A stretch of DNA of 64,000 nucleotides from Mucilaginibacter sp. 14171R-50 (GCF_010093045.1 NZ_CP048115.1:1-64000); one strand, 5' to 3'; shown: positions 43,381 to 53,950, numbered from the stretch's first letter. Program-made: numbers and translations. The notes: a model not told the origin generated them from the sequence alone.

Positions 43381-43677
43381 ATGAGACGCCTTTTAGACCT
43401 TATAAAGAATAAATTCTTCCTGGTTACACTGGCCTTTGTGGTATGGATGACCTTTTTTGATAAAAACGACCTCTTCTCTCAGTACGATTATCATCAGCAA
43501 CTGAACAAACTAAAGCAAGAACAAGCTTTTTATCAATCAGAAACCGCTAAGGTTAACAAGGACCTGGAGGAGCTTACCTCAGATAAGGTTAAACTCGAGA
43601 AATTTGCCCGCGAAAAGTACCTCATGAAAAAAGATAACGAAGACGTTTTTGTTATCGTTCACGAGAAGAAAAAATAA
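43381..43677 (+). CDS. Septum formation initiator (FtsB/DivIC family)
   Basis: About 98 residues from the ATG at 43381 (MRRLLDLIKNKFF). One N-terminal membrane segment (about 10-28), then a periplasmic coiled coil (HQQLNKLKQEQAFYQSETAKVNKDLEEL) and the short conserved end KFAREKYLMKKDNEDVF typical of FtsB/DivIC. These proteins form the FtsQLB-type divisome core. Its usual neighbours are not strongly conserved in Bacteroidota. Confidence 0.88.
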   Translation: MRRLLDLIKNKFFLVTLAFVVWMTFFDKNDLFSQYDYHQQLNKLKQEQAFYQSETAKVNKDLEELTSDKVKLEKFAREKYLMKKDNEDVFVIVHEKKK

Positions 43678-43813
43678 CCCCGCATTCTTAAAAATTTCCG
43701 AAAAAATCAGACTTTTTTCCGCAAAAATCCGGGAATTATCTGCACTTTTTTAGTGTTTGCAATAACGTGTGGAGCTCACCCATGAAACTAACCGCCGCAT
43801 TTTTTTATGCGGT

Positions 43814-45592
43814 CTAATTTCCGCTTTTGGGGTCGGGTTTGGGTATGGCAAACATGGCCTCTTTAATAAATTTAACCGGGGCGCTGCCGTAACTCAAAAA
43901 CTTCTCGTTAAACAATTTTACCTTGTACTTATCGGCTTGTTTTTTCTTCCACTCGTCGTGCAGGGCGTTTATTTCTTTGTAGCCGGTGTAATAGCTGGTT
44001 AGCTGTACGCTGGTTACGCTTACACGCTTCCATTTGTTTTCGGCCTCGGTTTGCTGCTGAAACGCTTCTTTGGTAAGTAATTTAAGGGCTTGTTCTTTGG
44101 CCATGTTCGATGTGTGCACGCTGTAATCCAATATGGTGTTACAAACCGACCGCAGGTGCCATTTATACCACATCAGCCGCATTTCGGGCGCGTTGTCGCC
44201 AAAGCCCGCATCCAGCATCATTTGTTCGCTGAACACGGCCCACCCTTCTACCATGGCGCCATTGCCCAATACCGATTTTATTAAGCTCGGCGATTGATTT
44301 GCATACACCAACTGCGTGTAATGCCCCGGTATAGCTTCGTGTATACACAATATCTGCAAAGTGTAGTTGTTGTACTCGCGCAGGTAACTCTCGGCCTTTT
44401 CTGCCGACCAGCCCGCAAGGCTGCCCACGTTGTAGTACGTATTGCCATTTTTATCATATGGCCCGGGCGAACTGATAGAGGCGCCTGCAACCCCAGCCAT
44501 GTAACCCGGTTCTTTGCGCACAACTAATGGTTTTGAAGGGTCGAGCGTTAACAGGTCCTTGCTCCTGATAAAAGCGGTAAGCCTGGGGATCTCTTTTTCA
44601 ATAGCCGACTGGAAATCGCCCGGGGCAACGTGTTTAGACGATAACGTATCTATAACTTTGGCAATAAACTCAAGCGAATCTTTAGGGATGGGCTGTGTGC
44701 CAAAGTATTTCGGCCAAAGCTTCCTGCTCAGCTTGGCCATCTCGCGGTGCAGAAACTTCTTGCGCTCCACTGCCGAGTTATAAGTTTGCTGGGCTGTTCC
44801 CTCGGCTTGGATATCGTATTTGAACTTCGCTTCGTAAAGTTGTTTACCTAACCTGAAACTGCGGGGCTTATCGTTTTTCATGGCCTTTAAATAGGCCACA
44901 TAACCCTTAATAGCTTCTGCGGATGCTTTGGCACGGTCGGTCATTAATTTTTGTTCGGCCGCGGGGATATTTGTTTTCTTAACGGAATCAGCAAAATCGT
45001 TTTCGATGATGCCCAAACCGCCCAGGTGCTGGTCAATGGCGAGTTCGGTTAATTCGGTAACCGGGTTTTTAAGCTGCTTTTCAGCCTCTTTGTAGTAAGT
45101 CGGTATATTCTCCATTTTTTGGTAAAAACTGCGCAGGCGCTTGGTAAGGGGTGCGTAGTTTTCGTTAAGTATGGTAGCAAATGTGCCAATTACATTATAT
45201 GATGATGGGTCCCACTCGTACGATTTTAGCTGCTCGGTGTACCACTGCAGGCTTTCCATCTGGTTTTGCATCAGGCGGTGGTCTATCTTATTCGCATCGT
45301 TTAAACTGTTTACTTCATAGCGGCTTAACGAGTCTATCTGCACTTTAGCAAATTTTATGGCCTGTTCTCGGGTTTTTTGGCTGGGCACAAGCAAAACGCT
45401 GTCGTACTTATGGTAGCCCACGCTGGTTGCCCAATCAGGGTTGTTCTTCCACAATTCTTCCAAAAAATGATCTTCGTATCTTAAAAAGGCGGCATCATCC
45501 TTTAATGACATATCCTGTGTAACTTCACCATCCTTTTTACATGCTGTAAATGCAGCCACATACAGGGCCATTAAGAGTATTTTTTTAATCAC
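43814..45592 (-). CDS. DUF885 metallopeptidase-like lipoprotein
   Basis: A 592-residue lipoprotein with a lipobox ending at Cys18 (AFTAC). The DUF885 domain covers nearly all of the mature protein. The zinc-binding HEAIPGH (HExxH-like) motif, then GAMVEGWAVFSEQM, match the gluzincin-like pattern of this family. It is probably a periplasmic or surface carboxypeptidase-like enzyme. It diverges from the DinB gene across ~90 bp. Substrate unknown. Confidence 0.88.
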   Translation of the reverse strand: MIKKILLMALYVAAFTACKKDGEVTQDMSLKDDAAFLRYEDHFLEELWKNNPDWATSVGYHKYDSVLLVPSQKTREQAIKFAKVQIDSLSRYEVNSLNDANKIDHRLMQNQMESLQWYTEQLKSYEWDPSSYNVIGTFATILNENYAPLTKRLRSFYQKMENIPTYYKEAEKQLKNPVTELTELAIDQHLGGLGIIENDFADSVKKTNIPAAEQKLMTDRAKASAEAIKGYVAYLKAMKNDKPRSFRLGKQLYEAKFKYDIQAEGTAQQTYNSAVERKKFLHREMAKLSRKLWPKYFGTQPIPKDSLEFIAKVIDTLSSKHVAPGDFQSAIEKEIPRLTAFIRSKDLLTLDPSKPLVVRKEPGYMAGVAGASISSPGPYDKNGNTYYNVGSLAGWSAEKAESYLREYNNYTLQILCIHEAIPGHYTQLVYANQSPSLIKSVLGNGAMVEGWAVFSEQMMLDAGFGDNAPEMRLMWYKWHLRSVCNTILDYSVHTSNMAKEQALKLLTKEAFQQQTEAENKWKRVSVTSVQLTSYYTGYKEINALHDEWKKKQADKYKVKLFNEKFLSYGSAPVKFIKEAMFAIPKPDPKSGN

Positions 45593-45681
45593 TACGGTAC
45601 AGTTTAGCTTTGGTAAACTTAAACTTTTGAGGCATATAAATCAAACCCGTATCTATTTTGTTAACCTGTAAAACTGGTATT

Positions 45682-46155
45682 ATGAATGATGAGCATGAGA
45701 TTTTGATAAAAGAGCTAATAAAACTATTGGAAGGCGGCGGCGCACATGCAACATTAAAAGATGCGCTAAGCGGCTTACCGCCGGAACTGCGCGGCGTAAA
45801 ACCTGCTAACCTCCCCTACAGCATCTGGCAGCTGGCCGAGCATATTCGCATTGCGCAATGGGATATGCTGCAGTTTAGTAAAAATGCTAACCATCAATCG
45901 CCAAAATGGCCGGACGAATACTGGCCAAAGGCAAGCACGCCTGCAGATAATACGGCATGGAATAAAACCATTGAGCAGATCAATACCGATAGGGAGGAAT
46001 TTATTGACCTGCTTAAAAGCGGTGATATTTTTCAAAACATACCCCACGGAGATGGCCAAAGCATTTTGCGCGAAGCATTACAGATTGCCGACCATAACGC
46101 TTATCACACCGCCGAAATTGTTTTGCTGAGAAGATTGTTGGGGGCGTGGAAATAA
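45682..46155 (+). CDS. DinB family protein
   Basis: About 157 residues from the ATG at 45682 (MNDEHEILIKELI); a TTG at 45658 is less likely. A four-helix DinB/YfiT-type fold is suggested by SIWQLAEHIRIAQWDMLQF and the C-terminal EALQIADHNAYHTAEIVLLRR. The His residues of these stretches are the usual metal ligands. Members include thiol S-transferases such as the bacillithiol transferase BstA. The true activity here is unknown. Confidence 0.85.
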   Translation: MNDEHEILIKELIKLLEGGGAHATLKDALSGLPPELRGVKPANLPYSIWQLAEHIRIAQWDMLQFSKNANHQSPKWPDEYWPKASTPADNTAWNKTIEQINTDREEFIDLLKSGDIFQNIPHGDGQSILREALQIADHNAYHTAEIVLLRRLLGAWK

Positions 46156-46300
46156 TGCGGATGTGCAGATTACAAATGTGCAGATATGCAGATGGTTCAT
46201 TTCGCATCGCATATCCGTGCATATTTTCAAATATGCAGATGATTCGTATGTATACAATTATTATCACATCCGCATATTTGCACATTTGCACATTCAGACA
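46156..46300. repeat. 8-nt-period inverted array (ATATGCAG-like) between convergent genes
   Basis: The left arm holds ATGTGCAG, ATATGCAG and ATGCGG units. The right arm holds GCATATTT, GCACATTT and GCACATTC units in the opposite sense. It fills the whole gap between the convergent DinB and hydrolase genes and could form a long hairpin acting as a terminator. Two ATATGCAG units recur downstream of carA. Confidence 0.65.
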
Positions 46301-46301
46301 T

Positions 46302-47585
46302 CTACTTTAACCCCTTTACAAAATTGACAATGCCGCTTACAAGTTCGGGTTTTAATGGCAGGTCGGGTTTATTGTAAGTTGCAATGTTCTGGTTCCTATC
46401 GGCGGGGGCCTCTTTTAAAACATGGTTCATACCCTGTATTATAACCAGCGTAGCTTCTGATTTGGCCTTTTTCAACAGTTCTGCATCAGTAACCGGCACC
46501 TGTATATCTGTAGTGCCTTGTAGTATCAATACCGGTATTTTTACTTTCTTCATTTCTTTGGCAGGATCATATCTAAACCACGATAAAAGATAGGGCTGGA
46601 TATCGGGCCTTGCAATGGCATATAGTTTTGGGTCGATGTTATCTGTAAATTTCCCCCTTTTCAGGCTATCCAGCATAACCTTAAAATTATCCTGCAGGTA
46701 CTGCGGCATCGATTTGACCTGTTCTGTAACGATCTGATCTGCACGGCGGCCCGCTCCCGCTACAGATATGAACGCGTTTACAGGCTGATCGCGAATAGCC
46801 AGCAAACCCACAAGCGACCCTTCGCTGTGCCCCAACACTATTACTTTTGAAAATCGCTCGTCGCTGCTTAGCTGATTTATTAAACCAACAGCATCATCTA
46901 CATAATCTTCAAAACGCAGTTGCTTCTCTTTTGTAGTAGATACGCTCTGGCCAACAAGACGCTTATCATAACGTACAGTAGCAATACCATTTTTACCCAG
47001 CTCGTTAGCCAGCATTTTGTAAGTATTACCATTTAAGCCCAGTTTAGGGCTGTTACCGTCACGGTCGGTAGGCCCCGAGCCGGCAATAATCAGCACAACC
47101 GGTATTTTACCGTTAACGTTTACGGGTGTAGTTAAGGTACCTGATATCGACCCTGAAAAAGTTTTAAGCAATATGGGCGTTTCTTTCAGCGATGCATCAA
47201 GCGCTATTGTTTTTGCTTCCTCTACGTAAGGGCTAAGCAACAGGCCGGTCATCTTACCCTGCCCATTGAGCGATATATTAAGCAAAAAAACAGCGTTATC
47301 AAACGTTGCCTTGTAAACCGCCAGCGGCTGGTTGTATTTGACGAAATCTGTGCTAACTAAAGCGCCCAATTGCGATTTTAATTGTATGGTAGTAGGTTTA
47401 AACTTATCAAGCGGCAAGCTGGCCTTCATTTCGGGGCTAAACATATTAAAAATGCTATCCGGCTGGTTACCGTTATAAAATTGTTTAAACTTATCAGCCG
47501 CCGCTGTATAATTTGCCGGGGCATCCTGAGCTTTCGCAATAGCTGATGTAAGCACGATAAATGCTAAAAGGTATATTTTTCTCAT
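46302..47585 (-). CDS. Secreted alpha/beta hydrolase with N-terminal DUF3887-like domain
   Basis: A 427-residue exported protein (signal peptide 1-19, ending AKAQ). Residues ~25-125 resemble the DUF3887 fold often found before esterase domains. The C-terminal alpha/beta hydrolase keeps the nucleophile elbow VLGHSEGSLVG, the acid near TTDIQVPV and the His in GMNHVLKEA. An esterase or peptidase-like (S9-type) role in the periplasm is likely; substrate unknown. Confidence 0.87.
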   Translation of the reverse strand: MRKIYLLAFIVLTSAIAKAQDAPANYTAAADKFKQFYNGNQPDSIFNMFSPEMKASLPLDKFKPTTIQLKSQLGALVSTDFVKYNQPLAVYKATFDNAVFLLNISLNGQGKMTGLLLSPYVEEAKTIALDASLKETPILLKTFSGSISGTLTTPVNVNGKIPVVLIIAGSGPTDRDGNSPKLGLNGNTYKMLANELGKNGIATVRYDKRLVGQSVSTTKEKQLRFEDYVDDAVGLINQLSSDERFSKVIVLGHSEGSLVGLLAIRDQPVNAFISVAGAGRRADQIVTEQVKSMPQYLQDNFKVMLDSLKRGKFTDNIDPKLYAIARPDIQPYLLSWFRYDPAKEMKKVKIPVLILQGTTDIQVPVTDAELLKKAKSEATLVIIQGMNHVLKEAPADRNQNIATYNKPDLPLKPELVSGIVNFVKGLK

Positions 47586-47787
47586 ATCGTATCCAAAAGG
47601 GTCACTGTTGGCGAAATTAATAAAATTGAAAGGGAATTTGCTTTAATATATCTACAATAACTAAAAGCAACATTTAATATTATAATACGTAAAACACTGT
47701 GTAGCATAATTAACATTGTATTATTGTTGTTATATTTAATTTTTTTTTGAGGGCTAAACTATAAGGAAATTTCTACGAGGTACATTA

Positions 47788-50223
47788 ATGAGGGTCAAAT
47801 TTGGATGCTTTTTTATAGCTGTCCTGGCAGGTTTATTTAATTTTTGTTACGCCCAAACGGGTGCATCTGCCATACGAGGCAGCGTTTTTTTACAAAATAA
47901 TCAGCCTGCCGATGCCGCGACCGTTATTTTATTATCCTTGCCCGATTCGGCCGTAGTGATGTCGGCCCTGGTTACTGAACAAGGTGCTTATCAATTTTCT
48001 GACATTAAACCCGGTAATTATTTAATACTTACCACAAGGCTTGGGTATAAAAAGGTTTATTCAAAAAATTACACGCTTGCCACGGGGCAGGTGGTAACAG
48101 CTGTGCCGATCATCCTGTCGCCCGCCAGCAACGAATTAAAGGAAATATCCATTGTCGCAAAAAAACCGTTTATTGAAGTAAGGCCAGGCAAAATGGTTAT
48201 TAACCCGGCCTCCAGTATAATATCCGCCGGACAATCGGTATTGGATATACTACGGCAATCGCCAGGCGTACGGGTTGGCAATAACGACAACGTAAGCATT
48301 AACGGGCGCCAGGATGCGCTGGTATTGATTGATGGAAAAGCCACTAACCTAACGGGTGCCGAGCTGGCCGCGCTTTTAAAAAGTACCCAGGGCAGCAGTA
48401 TAGATAAGGTAGAAGTGCTGACCGGCGGTTCGGCGAAATACGATGCAGCGGCCGGCGGTATCATTAATATTATTTATAAAAAAGGCACAAACATAGGCAC
48501 AAACGGCACGTTTAGCGCTTCGGCGGGGTATGGCAGGTATTATAAGGCAAATACGGGGCTTACCTTTAATCATCGGGCTGCCTTCTATAATATTTTCGGA
48601 AGCTACAACGTAAGTGCCAATAAAACGTGGAAACAGCTATATACGGGCCGGGGTATTAACTACGCCGGGCTGCAAAGCAATTATAACACAACTTATAATA
48701 GTGTACAAGAATATCAGAATCATAACTTCCGGCTTGGTACCGATTTCTTTTTGTCGCCGGGCAACAGCATCGGCTTTCTGATAAGTGGCCTGGTTAACAA
48801 TAATACCTTTGATAAAAATAACACTCTGGCCATATTTAACCGGGGCATGCTTGACTCTACCATACTTGCCAATTCAACTATAGACCGCGACATCAGCAAT
48901 ATCAACTACAATATAAACTATACCAGCGTTTTAGATAAGGCCGGCAAAGCGCTCAGCGCTAACTTCACCTATACCCGGGCCAACCGACACTCTGCAGAAT
49001 ATATCACCAATCGTTTTTTTGACGGTGATGGCAGTGTTTACCGCGACCCGCTGCTGCTGCAAAACATCTCGCCAACAAAAATGAAAAACTGGACGGCGCT
49101 GCTGGCCTACAGCAACCCACTGCCAAAGGATGCAAAATTTGATGCCGGTTTCAAATTCAGCCGTACAGTAAGCGATAACAACCTGGTATTTGGCCCACAG
49201 ATAAACGGTATTTATACCGCTGATCCGGCTTACACCAATTACTTTATATTTACCGAAAATGTTGGCGCCGCCTATGTAAATTACACCGGCAAGTTTGGTA
49301 AGCTTTCTTTAGATGGCGGCTTGCGCGGAGAATACACCCGTAATAACGGCAACTCTGTAACTAATAACACCCAAACGGCGCGCAATTATTTTAACGTTTT
49401 CCCTACGGTGTTATTGAGTTACAGTTACAATGACAAAAACGAATACAGCATTAGCTTTACGCGCGGCATTGAACGGCCAACATACGATAAACTAAACCCT
49501 TTCTTGTCGTTTTTAGATCTGTATAATTACCAGGCCGGTAACCCCTACCTGCTGCCCGACTATAGTAACACCTTAAGGCTTAGTCATACATACAACCAGG
49601 AAACCGTTACATCACTGTATGCTACGCTGCTCACGGGTGCAGCGTTCCCTTTTTATGAGCAGGACGATGCAAGCAAGGTTATACTTACCACCGATGTTAA
49701 CCTGGGGCGTGTGTATACCTACGGCCTTAACCTGGGTACACCGTTTAAATTCACATCGTGGTGGAGTAGCCGTTACGATATTGATGCCTCATACCAAAAA
49801 TATGTGGCCTATCGGCAATATGGCACCCTGAACAAAGGCACCGGCGACCTGATTGTACAATGGTGGCAAAACTTCGCGATAAGCAGCACCCTTGCGGCAG
49901 AACTATCAGGCAGGTACGAAACCGCAACCTTTTACGGTATTAACAATGTAAGGCCAAACTATTATGTTGATGCCGGTATAAGCAAACAAATATTTAATAA
50001 GTTAGGTAAGCTAAGCCTTGCGGTTAACGACATATTTAAAACCAACCAGGACCGCGTGTTCACCAATTATCAAAATCTGGATCGTGTGATGACGGATAGG
50101 CGGGAGTACCGCAAGGTTACTTTAAGCTTTAGCTACCGCTTTGGCAAAACAAGTGTAAAGGGTGCGGCCAGCCACGTTACCGGCAGCGAAGACGAGCAAA
50201 AAAGGATGCGCCTTAATAATTAG
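47788..50223 (+). CDS. TonB-type outer-membrane protein with carboxypeptidase-regulatory-like domain
   Basis: An 811-residue outer-membrane protein with a signal peptide (1-23, ending CYAQ). It has a CarboxypepD_reg-like domain (about 25-110) and a plug-like region (RPGKMVINPAS, SVLDILRQSPGVRV, ILIDGK-like LVLIDGKATNL, GGIINIIYKKG). A large barrel follows with features of the OMP_b-brl_3 group of TonB-dependent receptor-like proteins. No SusD partner is present. The end overlaps the convergent KTSC stop by 4 bp. Substrate unknown. Confidence 0.88.
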   Translation: MRVKFGCFFIAVLAGLFNFCYAQTGASAIRGSVFLQNNQPADAATVILLSLPDSAVVMSALVTEQGAYQFSDIKPGNYLILTTRLGYKKVYSKNYTLATGQVVTAVPIILSPASNELKEISIVAKKPFIEVRPGKMVINPASSIISAGQSVLDILRQSPGVRVGNNDNVSINGRQDALVLIDGKATNLTGAELAALLKSTQGSSIDKVEVLTGGSAKYDAAAGGIINIIYKKGTNIGTNGTFSASAGYGRYYKANTGLTFNHRAAFYNIFGSYNVSANKTWKQLYTGRGINYAGLQSNYNTTYNSVQEYQNHNFRLGTDFFLSPGNSIGFLISGLVNNNTFDKNNTLAIFNRGMLDSTILANSTIDRDISNINYNINYTSVLDKAGKALSANFTYTRANRHSAEYITNRFFDGDGSVYRDPLLLQNISPTKMKNWTALLAYSNPLPKDAKFDAGFKFSRTVSDNNLVFGPQINGIYTADPAYTNYFIFTENVGAAYVNYTGKFGKLSLDGGLRGEYTRNNGNSVTNNTQTARNYFNVFPTVLLSYSYNDKNEYSISFTRGIERPTYDKLNPFLSFLDLYNYQAGNPYLLPDYSNTLRLSHTYNQETVTSLYATLLTGAAFPFYEQDDASKVILTTDVNLGRVYTYGLNLGTPFKFTSWWSSRYDIDASYQKYVAYRQYGTLNKGTGDLIVQWWQNFAISSTLAAELSGRYETATFYGINNVRPNYYVDAGISKQIFNKLGKLSLAVNDIFKTNQDRVFTNYQNLDRVMTDRREYRKVTLSFSYRFGKTSVKGAASHVTGSEDEQKRMRLNN

Positions 50224-50438
50224 CCGCTCACTTTCTTTTCGGGATATTTGCCTCTGATTTTGGTTGAAAAAAAGTTTCCGCGCGATTCGCTGTCCAGAAA
50301 CCTTTTATAGGTAGCAGGCTTAACGTTAGCATATTGCCATACGTCGCCATTTTCCCTAAACTCCAGTTCAAGGATGTGCTCTTCAGCATCGTAGCCAATA
50401 CTTTTTAACGCCGATGATTGTACTGCCTGCCTGCGCAT
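50220..50438 (-). CDS. KTSC domain protein
   Basis: A 72-residue cytosolic protein consisting of the KTSC domain. SSALKSIGYDAEEHILELEFRENGDVWQYANV is followed by the Y-x-x-F-L-D-S-x-S-x-G-x-F-F end and the basic tail RGKYPEKKV. The domain is linked by family knowledge to RNA metabolism and conflict systems in other bacteria, but its role here is unknown. It overlaps the outer-membrane gene by four bases. Confidence 0.9.
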   Translation of the reverse strand: MRRQAVQSSALKSIGYDAEEHILELEFRENGDVWQYANVKPATYKRFLDSESRGNFFSTKIRGKYPEKKVSG

Positions 50439-50477
50439 AACTGATAAACCATTGCAACTGCAAAATGGTTTTTAAGA

Positions 50478-50861
50478 TCAGCCTGCGTACCCGCTAAAAG
50501 CGCTGATAAGGATGATAAGCAGTACTACAAAGGTAATTGCGGTGTATAGGCGGTCTTTCTCGATAATAAAGCCCACAGCACTGAACGCTACCCTGATAAT
50601 AGGCGTTGCTATCAGTAAAATTATACCCATTTGTATAATGGCCCGGCCGCGCAACGCAAATACACCATGTATGACCCCTGACGCGCTTTGAACAAACGCC
50701 GGAACGCCCTTAAAGTCGTGGTAGTTTGGTACAGAGTGCCCATGGCGGTACAAATAGATAACGCCACCGATAAAAACCACGATCATAGATATGAATACAC
50801 CGGCACGCAGCACCCATCCTATTATCACCTGCATATCTTTATCTTTAAACTTCTGCATCAT
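50478..50861 (-). CDS. DUF1634 small membrane protein
   Basis: A 127-residue integral membrane protein with three hydrophobic segments (about 15-36, 73-95 and 105-122), the DUF1634 pattern. The family is usually encoded next to a TauE/SafE (TSUP) transporter. No such partner is visible here. It lies upstream of the KTSC gene on the same strand. Confidence 0.85.
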   Translation of the reverse strand: MMQKFKDKDMQVIIGWVLRAGVFISMIVVFIGGVIYLYRHGHSVPNYHDFKGVPAFVQSASGVIHGVFALRGRAIIQMGIILLIATPIIRVAFSAVGFIIEKDRLYTAITFVVLLIILISAFSGYAG

Positions 50862-50975
50862 TAAGCCGGTAGGTATCGTTGTATCGCCCGATACCAGGGT
50901 CTAAAATAAGTGTTAAATAGTGGGCTGCCAACTTTAATGTTAACCTATATATTATATAGACTTTGTTGAAAACCG

Positions 50976-51070
50976 AGCCTCTCTCCGGCCCTCTCGATGG
51001 GAGATGGGGTCAAAAAACCTTCCCTGCAGATGAGTAAAGTCGCCCCTATTGGGGGAGATTTAGAGGGGGC
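50976..51070. repeat. Dispersed CCCCCAATAGGGG-type repeat upstream of leuS
   Basis: GAGCCTCTCTCCGGCCCTCTC, then CCCCTATTGGGGGAGATTTAG and AGGGGGC form a G/C-run-rich segment. It resembles the CTCCCCCnnnnGGGGGAG intergenic repeats that I know from Bacteroidota. A related segment lies at 61445-61516. Confidence 0.45.
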
Positions 51071-51130
51071 TTATAGCTGATGTTAGAGCAGTTTTTACTA
51101 TTTTCGCAACCTTATACGGTAATTAAGCAA

Positions 51131-53932
51131 ATGGACTATCAATTTAAAGATATAGAGCAGAAATGGCAGCAATTTTGGGCCGAAAATAAAACCTTCAGGG
51201 CCGAAAATAAAACCAGTAAACCCAAGTATTATGTGCTGGATATGTTCCCCTACCCATCGGGTGCGGGGCTGCATGTTGGCCACCCGCTGGGCTACATAGC
51301 ATCTGATATCTTTGCCCGTTACAAACGGCTCAAAGGCTTTAACGTATTGCACCCTATGGGTTACGATAGCTTTGGCCTGCCAGCCGAGCAATATGCCATA
51401 CAAACCGGCCAGCACCCCTCAATTACTACCGAGGCCAATATTGCCACTTACCGCCGCCAGCTTGACCAGATAGGCTTTTCGTTCGACTGGGAACGCGAGG
51501 TGCGCACCAGTTCGCCGGATTATTATAAGTGGACGCAGTGGATATTTATGCAGCTGTTTAACAGCTATTACGATAAAGATACCGATAAAGCCGAAAGCAT
51601 TGCCAAACTGGTAGCGCATTTTGAAGCTAATGGCTCCGCCGGCATAAGCGCCGTGTGCGATGAAGAGATCTTGAGCTTTACCGCCGAAGAGTGGAAAGCG
51701 ATGAGCGAGCAGCAGCAACAAGCCGAGCTGTTAAAGTACCGCCTTACTTACCTGCGCGAAAGCACGGTAAACTGGTGCCCGGCATTGGGGACCGTATTAG
51801 CGAACGACGAGGTGAAAGACGGCTTTAGCGAGCGCGGCGGATACCCTGTTGAACAAAAGAAAATGATGCAGTGGAGCATGCGCATTACCGCTTATGCCCA
51901 GCGCCTGCTGGAAGGTTTGGATACCATTGACTGGCCCGAACCGCTAAAAGAAATGCAGCGCAACTGGATAGGCAAAAGTGTTGGAGCCAGTGTTAAGTTC
52001 CCGTTCGATAAAACCACTCAACACTCAACACTCACTACAAACTACATAGAAGTCTTCACTACCCGTGTAGATACCATTTTCGGGGTAAGCTTTTTGGTGA
52101 TAGCGCCCGAGCATGAGCTGGTTGCCGAGTTGACCACGCCCGGGCAAAAGGGCGATATTGATGCCTACATTGCCCAAACCAAAAATAAAAGCGAGCTTGA
52201 CCGTATGGCCGATACCAAGACCGTATCGGGCGCGTTTACGGGCAGTTATGTAACCAACCCGCTCAATGGCGATAAAATACCCGTTTGGATTGCCGATTAC
52301 GTTTTAGCCGGTTACGGCACCGGCGCGGTTATGGCTGTACCCAGCGGCGATCAGCGGGATTATTTATTCGCCAAGCATTTTAATTTGCCGATAGTCCCGA
52401 TCATCGACATTCAAAAAATTGATGATGAGGCCGACCCAACCAAGGAAGGTAAATATATCAACTCCGACTTTATGAACGGCCTGGGTTATAAAGAAGGCAC
52501 CGCAGCTGTTATTGCCAAACTGGAAGAATTAGGAGCCGGCAAAGCCAAGGTAAACTTCAGGATGCGCGACGCTATATTTGGCCGCCAACGCTACTGGGGC
52601 GAACCGGTACCTGTGTATTTTAAAGGTGATTTGCCTTATTTAATTGATGAGCGGCATCTGCCTTTATTATTGCCCGAAATTGATAAATACCTGCCAACCG
52701 AGAGCGGCGAGCCGCCATTAGGCCGTGCTACGGATTGGAAACATCCTGAAGGGGAATATGAACTGAGCACCATGCCGGGCTGGGCCGGCAGCAGCTGGTA
52801 CTGGTACCGCTACATGGATGCCCATAATGATAAAGAGTTTGCATCGCGCGAAGCGATTGAATACTGGAAAGATGTTGACCTGTACATTGGCGGCAGCGAA
52901 CATGCTACCGGTCACCTGTTGTACAGCCGTTTCTGGAACAAGTTTTTGAAGGATATTGGCAAAGTAGTTGAAGAAGAGCCTTTCAAAAAGCTCATCAACC
53001 AGGGGATGATACAGGGGCGCAGTAATTTTGTGTACCGGTTGATAGATGACGAAGGCAGGGGTACCAACACCTTTGTCTCGCACGGGTTGATCAAGGGTTA
53101 CAAAACATCGCCCTTGCATGTTGATGTCAACATTGTAGAGAATGATGTGCTGAACCTGAATAAGTTTAAAGCCTGGAGGGATGATTTTGCCGAGGCTGAA
53201 TTTATATTGGAGAACGGCAAATATATCTGCGGTGTTGAAGTGGAGAAAATGTCGAAATCCAAATTCAACGTGGTTAACCCCGATGACCTGATAGCCCGTT
53301 ATGGCGCGGATACTTTGCGTATGTACGAGATGTTCCTGGGCCCGCTTGAGCAAAGCAAGCCATGGAATACTAATGGTATCGAGGGCGTGTTTAAGTTCCT
53401 GCGTAAGTTCTGGCGGTTGTTCCACGATGCGGAATGGAACTTTAATGTTAGCAACGAAGCCCCAACTAAGGCCGAGCTGAAATCGCTGCACAAGATCATT
53501 AAAAAGGTTGAGGAAGATATCGAGCGTTTCTCGTTCAACACGTCGGTATCCAGCTTTATGATAGCCGTTAACGAGCTTACCGACCTTAAATGCAACAAGC
53601 GCGCTATCCTGCAGGATCTGGTAGTTGTACTCGCCCCTTACGCCCCGCATATTTGCGAGGAACTTTGGGTATTGCTGGGTAACCCCGCGGGCAGTATATC
53701 AACTGCCGCCTATCCAAAATTCAACCCGGATTATTTGGTTGAGGACGAGTTTAGCTACCCGGTTTCTATCAACGGTAAAATGAAAACCAATGTTAGCTTA
53801 TCATTAACAATGGAAACAACCGATATTGAAACCGCCATTTTAGCAAACCCTGATGTACAAAAATACCTTGACGGCAAAACTCCTAAAAAGTTAATAGTAG
53901 TGAAAGGCCGTATCGTAAATATTGTTATATAA
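51131..53932 (+). CDS. leuS: Leucyl-tRNA synthetase
   Basis: About 933 residues from the ATG at 51131 ([16 protein letters not shown]), which is the usual LeuRS start; an upstream ATG at 51080 adds 17 atypical residues. It charges tRNA-Leu. The HIGH-type motif [14 protein letters not shown], the editing (CP1) domain, [12 protein letters not shown] and the KMSKS motif (EKMSKSKFN) are intact. A short low-complexity stretch at about residues 296-307, just before the editing-domain TTR motif, is encoded by 7-nt repeats. A terminator follows. Confidence 0.97.
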   Translation: MDYQFKDIEQKWQQFWAENKTFRAENKTSKPKYYVLDMFPYPSGAGLHVGHPLGYIASDIFARYKRLKGFNVLHPMGYDSFGLPAEQYAIQTGQHPSITTEANIATYRRQLDQIGFSFDWEREVRTSSPDYYKWTQWIFMQLFNSYYDKDTDKAESIAKLVAHFEANGSAGISAVCDEEILSFTAEEWKAMSEQQQQAELLKYRLTYLRESTVNWCPALGTVLANDEVKDGFSERGGYPVEQKKMMQWSMRITAYAQRLLEGLDTIDWPEPLKEMQRNWIGKSVGASVKFPFDKTTQHSTLTTNYIEVFTTRVDTIFGVSFLVIAPEHELVAELTTPGQKGDIDAYIAQTKNKSELDRMADTKTVSGAFTGSYVTNPLNGDKIPVWIADYVLAGYGTGAVMAVPSGDQRDYLFAKHFNLPIVPIIDIQKIDDEADPTKEGKYINSDFMNGLGYKEGTAAVIAKLEELGAGKAKVNFRMRDAIFGRQRYWGEPVPVYFKGDLPYLIDERHLPLLLPEIDKYLPTESGEPPLGRATDWKHPEGEYELSTMPGWAGSSWYWYRYMDAHNDKEFASREAIEYWKDVDLYIGGSEHATGHLLYSRFWNKFLKDIGKVVEEEPFKKLINQGMIQGRSNFVYRLIDDEGRGTNTFVSHGLIKGYKTSPLHVDVNIVENDVLNLNKFKAWRDDFAEAEFILENGKYICGVEVEKMSKSKFNVVNPDDLIARYGADTLRMYEMFLGPLEQSKPWNTNGIEGVFKFLRKFWRLFHDAEWNFNVSNEAPTKAELKSLHKIIKKVEEDIERFSFNTSVSSFMIAVNELTDLKCNKRAILQDLVVVLAPYAPHICEELWVLLGNPAGSISTAAYPKFNPDYLVEDEFSYPVSINGKMKTNVSLSLTMETTDIETAILANPDVQKYLDGKTPKKLIVVKGRIVNIVI
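52016..52050. repeat. 7-nt tandem units inside leuS
   Basis: ACTCAAC, ACTCAAC, ACTCACT, ACAAACT and ACATAGA run consecutively. Two units are identical and the others are diverged. The stretch is coding and stays in frame. Confidence 0.7.
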
Positions 53933-53950
53933 ATAATATATAGTTCCATG

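Noticed and set aside
43795-43812. Terminator CCGCAT/ATGCGG after the DUF885 gene
   Set aside because: Only six base pairs with an all-T loop and no T-run after it in the minus direction.
46156-46300. tRNA or riboswitch in the convergent gap
   Set aside because: No acceptor-stem, anticodon-arm or aptamer pattern; the sequence is explained by facing 8-nt units.
52718-53650. 310-codon open frame on the minus strand opposite leuS
   Set aside because: It lies wholly antisense to an intact, well-conserved leuS, and its translation shows no domain or composition of a real protein.
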